NCBI GenBank assembly: GCA_038502055.1
Contig: JAXRKN010000045.1
Coordinates: 704,501-768,500, forward strand
Direction: 5' to 3'
DNA: 64,000 nt
Source: Tanytarsus gracilentus
Taxonomy: Eukaryota; Arthropoda; Insecta; Diptera; Chironomidae
Position numbers and translations under genes: made by a program. The notes beneath the pieces were generated by a model. That model was not told the origin of the DNA. It ran no database searches and worked only from the letters and a program-made list of their open reading frames with translations. Positions 59,992-64,000 of this stretch are shown here, one piece after another (the first letter of the stretch is position 1; each line of letters begins with the position of its first letter).

Positions 59992-62395
59992 ACTTTTTTA
60001 AAGAGTGTGAAAATTTGAGAGAAAATATTAAAAGCACGTGGCTGCTGTTAGGATTCTTTGTTTCTTACTTTTTAAATATTATCACTTCCATCATTGGTGG
60101 ATTGCCAAAAATACATTACAATTTTTCTATCGAAAAATAATAATTGAATAATTCTTAAGATTTTTATTTTTTTGACCTTATTCAATTTATTGCTTAAATT
60201 TTGAAAATTATTTTATTAAAGCCATGTTTGCAGTCGTTTGACAGACAGAATCGTCGTATAAATACGGCAGTTATAAAGTCGTCATAATTTTTTCCTCATT
60301 TTTTATTTTTTTCTCACGAGTCATCATAAACTGCCATGAATAGTGGAAGAGGAACGTGATATGTAGAGCTTTTTTCTCACAACAACTCTACATACAAACA
60401 ACTCAATTCAATCCGTTGGAGAGCTGAGACTTGTTATTAATTTCATGTCACAAGTTGAGCATTTTATTGTGTAAATTTTTTATTTTTATTTTATTAGTAA
60501 AATTTAATATAGATTGGCATTCCAAAGAACGTTTGCAAATTGTTTTAATAAAAATTCATTTGTATGAAAAAAATGTTTCGCTTCCTTAATTTTTTCCTCC
60601 CATTAGTTCCTTTCATCGCATCACCTGGCGCTCTTTTAAATTTTATGAACGATGGAATTTTTGACAAAGCTCCATGACTCTGCCTTTTATTCTTCACCCT
60701 CAGCATGAGGCTATGAATCAAAATTATATATAAAGCAACTCAAGCGGAAAATTGGGAATTAAATGAAAAGTTGGGGAGATAGGTCAACTCCTGTTCGTTA
60801 TAAGTTTAAAAGTTTAAAATCTTCAAAAGCATTCAGATTTATTTTTATGTATTTTTAAAATTTAATTTAACCACCAAACTCTTTTAAGAATTTTGATATC
60901 TTCATTCAAACTTTTTTCATTTATGTTCACCAAAATTTGCGGCAACGTTTTCATGTACAACATCAGAGAAAAGGGAAGGTTCAACAGGCATGAAAAGGAT
61001 AGAAGTTGGTTTGTGGTTGTTCTTATTTACTGCATGCATACACACATATGTTTTATAATCTCATTTTTATTTCTCGTGCTTTACCTTTAGAAGAAATAAA
61101 TTGTGCGTGTCAATACGTTGTATGTTTTTTATTTACGAGTCATTTATTTTTTAAGGAAGTCAAATGGTGTCATAAAAAACTAAAAAATATTTCTGAAAAT
61201 TAATTCAAAAAAAATTTCTTAAAACCTAAGTATCTTAAAAGTGCGGGAGTTACATCATCATTCAAAAATAAGCTTCAAAACTTTACCTCACAAAGTTTGC
61301 ATTAGTTGTACATATTTAAATAACATAAAATTTCATGTTTCTCCTACTGGCTGTGATGTTAACATTTTGTTGAACAATTTTACTCATCCTTCTCCCCCAT
61401 GGCTCCAGCCTGTGGAATAGAGCACTACATATTTTATAAGTTTTTCCTTCACTCGATTGCACTTGAATATGTAAGGATGTGAAAATCGATTTTTAAATTT
61501 TTTCTTTCTATGAAAGTTTAATAAAATAAAAATCGATTAAATATAAAAGTGTGAGAAATTCCACTTCAGAACTTTTGTTTTATTTTCAATGTATTGTCAA
61601 GAAAAAATTAAATAAAAAATGTTATTATATAAGTTTTATAAGTTTAAATTTATAAGTTTTAAAAAATTTATTATTTATATGTATAAATCCTCGATGTATT
61701 TTTTACAAAAACTATTTTTAATCAGAAAACCGTTTAGAGTTTTTTAAATAAGCTTTCCGAACATAAACAAATAAAAGTTTCTTCCATGTACAGTTCTATA
61801 CATTCACATACGGACATTGCGGTTCAGACCATTTTCATTCATCCTATTTTCTATATCGGTTAAGTACATAAAAAACCGGTAGAGATTAAAAACAACACAA
61901 AAATGATATCAGCTAAAAGATAAATGTTAAAGTAAAAATTAAGCAGTTCTTTATAATTTTTTAGTTACTCTCGAGACACTCCCTTGTGATATACTTCGAT
62001 GACTGAATACTCTCCAATATTTAGAAGTAAGTTTCAAGTGTTTGATAAAGAATCAAAAAATCCCCGCACCACATCGACAAATTCAGAAATTCATTCTCGT
62101 TGAAGAATTTTTTGAACATTGCATAATTGAAAGAGTCCACTGATAGTATATACTTGTCTAGCCTATGGTAATGATTTTAAATAGTACAAAATTTTCAAGA
62201 GAGTGAGAGAAACGATTACGATTTGTTATCGCTCGGCCTGTTCAGCTTTAAATTCTCGCTCGAACATTAGCTTTCGATTCATTCATTTAAACACATGTCA
62301 ATCGATCGCGGATTTTTCATAAGACAACATTAAACAAGTGAAAGTGAATCTTAATTTATTTTACTTAACAAATTTTGCAAAAAATATATTTAAGA
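59992..62395. other. Spacer and 5' region of the SLC26 gene; no other gene seen
   Basis: AT-rich intergenic DNA. Short frames such as the one near 60893-61090 lack motifs. The promoter of the transporter should be within the last few hundred bases. Confidence 0.45.
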
Positions 62396-64000
62396 ATGGG
62401 AAATAGTGATAAAAATTCAAACGAGCTCGATTTAGAACTTAAGTCAATGAAAACGAATAGTAAGAGTGAACAGTTGTGAATTATTCAAATATTTGTGGTG
62501 CATGGCGTTTGTGTTTCTAATATTTAAAAATTTTAAAAATATTTTAAAAAAATATTAAAGAAATATAGAGAAAAATGTAAAAATATTTTCTTTGCTATGG
62601 TAATTTTTAAAACAAATTGCAATATTGATAGAAACTTGCAAAATTTACTAATCGAGTCACATGAAACCGCTAACAATTTAATAAAATAATCATCACTTTT
62701 AACTGTTGATGGAAATTTTTTTTCTATAAAAGTAATTTCACCTTAACAAAAAAGTGAATGAAATAAAATTGCGATCTTCCATGTAAACTTTTTTAACATA
62801 TTTATTGTGACGTCTACAATGTCAAATATAAATCAAACCACTTCAACTGATAATTCAAGGATTTTAGTATTATGTCGTAATTGAATTTTGTAGATAGAAA
62901 AATTGACACTGAAGTTATCGAATGTTAACATTTTATCAGTTCAGTTAAAGTATAAAACTCAGTGGAAGAACCCGAAGAAGAAGAAACCTTCACATTTATT
63001 TTTTTAACTCGGCACGTGCTTTTCATAATGAAATTAATCAGTAATTTGATAAAATTATTGAAAAAGTTGGAATTTATGAGTGCTTGCAATTTAAATTTAT
63101 GAATTTTTTATACAAAGTAAAATTAAATTCTTCTTATTCGATAACTAATTGTGACCGAAAATTTCAAAAAAAATTGTTTATTTTTGCCACCGCGTAATTC
63201 TTTAAGTTGACCCGTCATTGCTTCCACACACTTGCTTCAACTCACAAAATTTTTTAATCAATTTTTACAGACACACAAAATACAGGAATTAACGATGAAA
63301 ATGACGCACCTTATAGTGAGAATTTCCCAAACATTTGCGAGATATTATCACATGGACTTGGAAACTGTTGTAGCGTTAAGACCCTAAAACGCAGACTACC
63401 GATATTAGAGTGGCTGCCTAAGTATGAAAAGTCATTTTTTCTTCAAGATGCAGTAGCTGGTCTTTCTGTCGGTGAGTTTAACATTTATTTATTTAGTCAA
63501 TTTCGCGTGCAATCAAGTGGTGCACGAAACAGTCAAAACAATAATGAAGAAATGATAATGAACTGCTACGATTAATAACTTTTGAAAAGATAATAGCGGA
63601 AAAATTATTCTTAAATCATAAATTTATTTATTTATTTTCTCAAAATATGCTTTATTATTAAATTTTTTTCTACACAGGTCTTACCGCCATTCCACAAGGC
63701 ATAGCATATGCAGTTGTTGCCGGGCTCTCACCTGAATATGGATTGTATTCAGGCTTCATGGGATGCTTTATGTACACATTTTTTGGAAGTTGCAAAGACA
63801 TTACCATCGGTCCTACAGCCATTATGTCTTTAATGATTTATTCGGCCGTCAAGGGTTTAAACAATGATTTTGCTGTGCTAGGTTAGTAATTTACGCACAA
63901 ATTTTTTTATTTTACAGTTAAATTACTTTTACAGGGACATTCCTTAGTGGCCTTGTAATTCTTTTACTGGGAGTGTTAAATTTAGGATTTTTAGTACAAT
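62396..64000 (+). CDS. SLC26-family anion (sulfate/bicarbonate-type) transporter, 5' part
   Basis: Exons 62396-62459, 63271-63471, 63678-63881 and 63935 onward join through phase-1 GT-AG introns. The first exon encodes a polar N-terminus (MGNSDKNSNELDLELKSMK). Exons 2 and 3 carry the SLC26 signature: LEWLPKYEKSFFLQDAVAGL, then SVGLTAIPQGIAYAVVAGLS, PEYGLYSGF and TIGPTAIMSLMIY. These form the first membrane helices of the transport core. SLC26 proteins exchange sulfate, bicarbonate, chloride or oxalate. The residues around GPTAIMSL resemble the SLC26A11-like insect group, but the substrate cannot be read from this part. The STAS domain and the rest of the gene lie beyond the window. Confidence 0.93.

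Noticed and set aside
60893..61203. Two overlapping 65-residue frames as a small gene
   Set aside because: Hydrophobic residues arise from T-rich sequence; there is no conserved pattern and no transcript signal.

Overview
The window is nuclear DNA of an insect, most likely a dipteran and plausibly a nematoceran midge, gnat or similar fly. The base composition is AT-rich. Genes have spliceosomal introns of roughly 50-120 bp mixed with a few multi-kilobase ones. The two alpha-tubulin genes carry the classic intron directly after the ATG. Intergenic DNA holds many short non-autonomous transposons. Species cannot be fixed from the sequence.

Region 1 (1-15 kb) is gene-dense. It holds two tandem FAD amine (polyamine) oxidase genes on the minus strand, the first running off the left edge. 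A spacer follows with a degenerate tandem array and a GC-richer structured island. Next come two tandemly duplicated alpha-tubulin genes (minus), an intronless WASH complex subunit 1 gene (plus), succinate dehydrogenase subunit C (minus, with a GC-AG intron) and a divergently transcribed coiled-coil gene (plus).

Region 2 (about 14.9-42.5 kb) is dominated by one long gene, a type-II-class adenylyl cyclase (Ac76E-like). I could assemble 19 coding exons in continuous frame (1257 residues). They include microexons of 15, 21 and 18 bp, and a second, phase-compatible first exon lies 8.4 kb further upstream. A large intron carries a 1.9-kb terminal-inverted-repeat element with an internal 62-bp satellite.

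Region 3 (42.5-57.6 kb) is gene-poor and repeat-rich. Four copies of one family have the diagnostic architecture of DINE-1/HINE (non-autonomous Helentron): subterminal inverted repeats, a (GTCY)n microsatellite, 129-bp core repeats and a terminal stem-loop. One copy is split by a foldback transposon with a perfect 9-bp target duplication. Two small TIR elements are also present.

Region 4 (57.6-64 kb) holds a saccharopine-dehydrogenase-like oxidoreductase gene. A second foldback element, also with a 9-bp target duplication, has inserted into its 3' end and now supplies its stop codon. Decayed remains of the original C-terminus lie beyond the element. The window ends inside an SLC26-type anion transporter gene.

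The genes are ordinary cellular genes and form no operon or shared pathway. The most unusual content is transposon biology (foldback elements with 9-bp duplications, a HINE family, gene-end capture) and exon architecture (microexons that carry adenylyl cyclase active-site residues).
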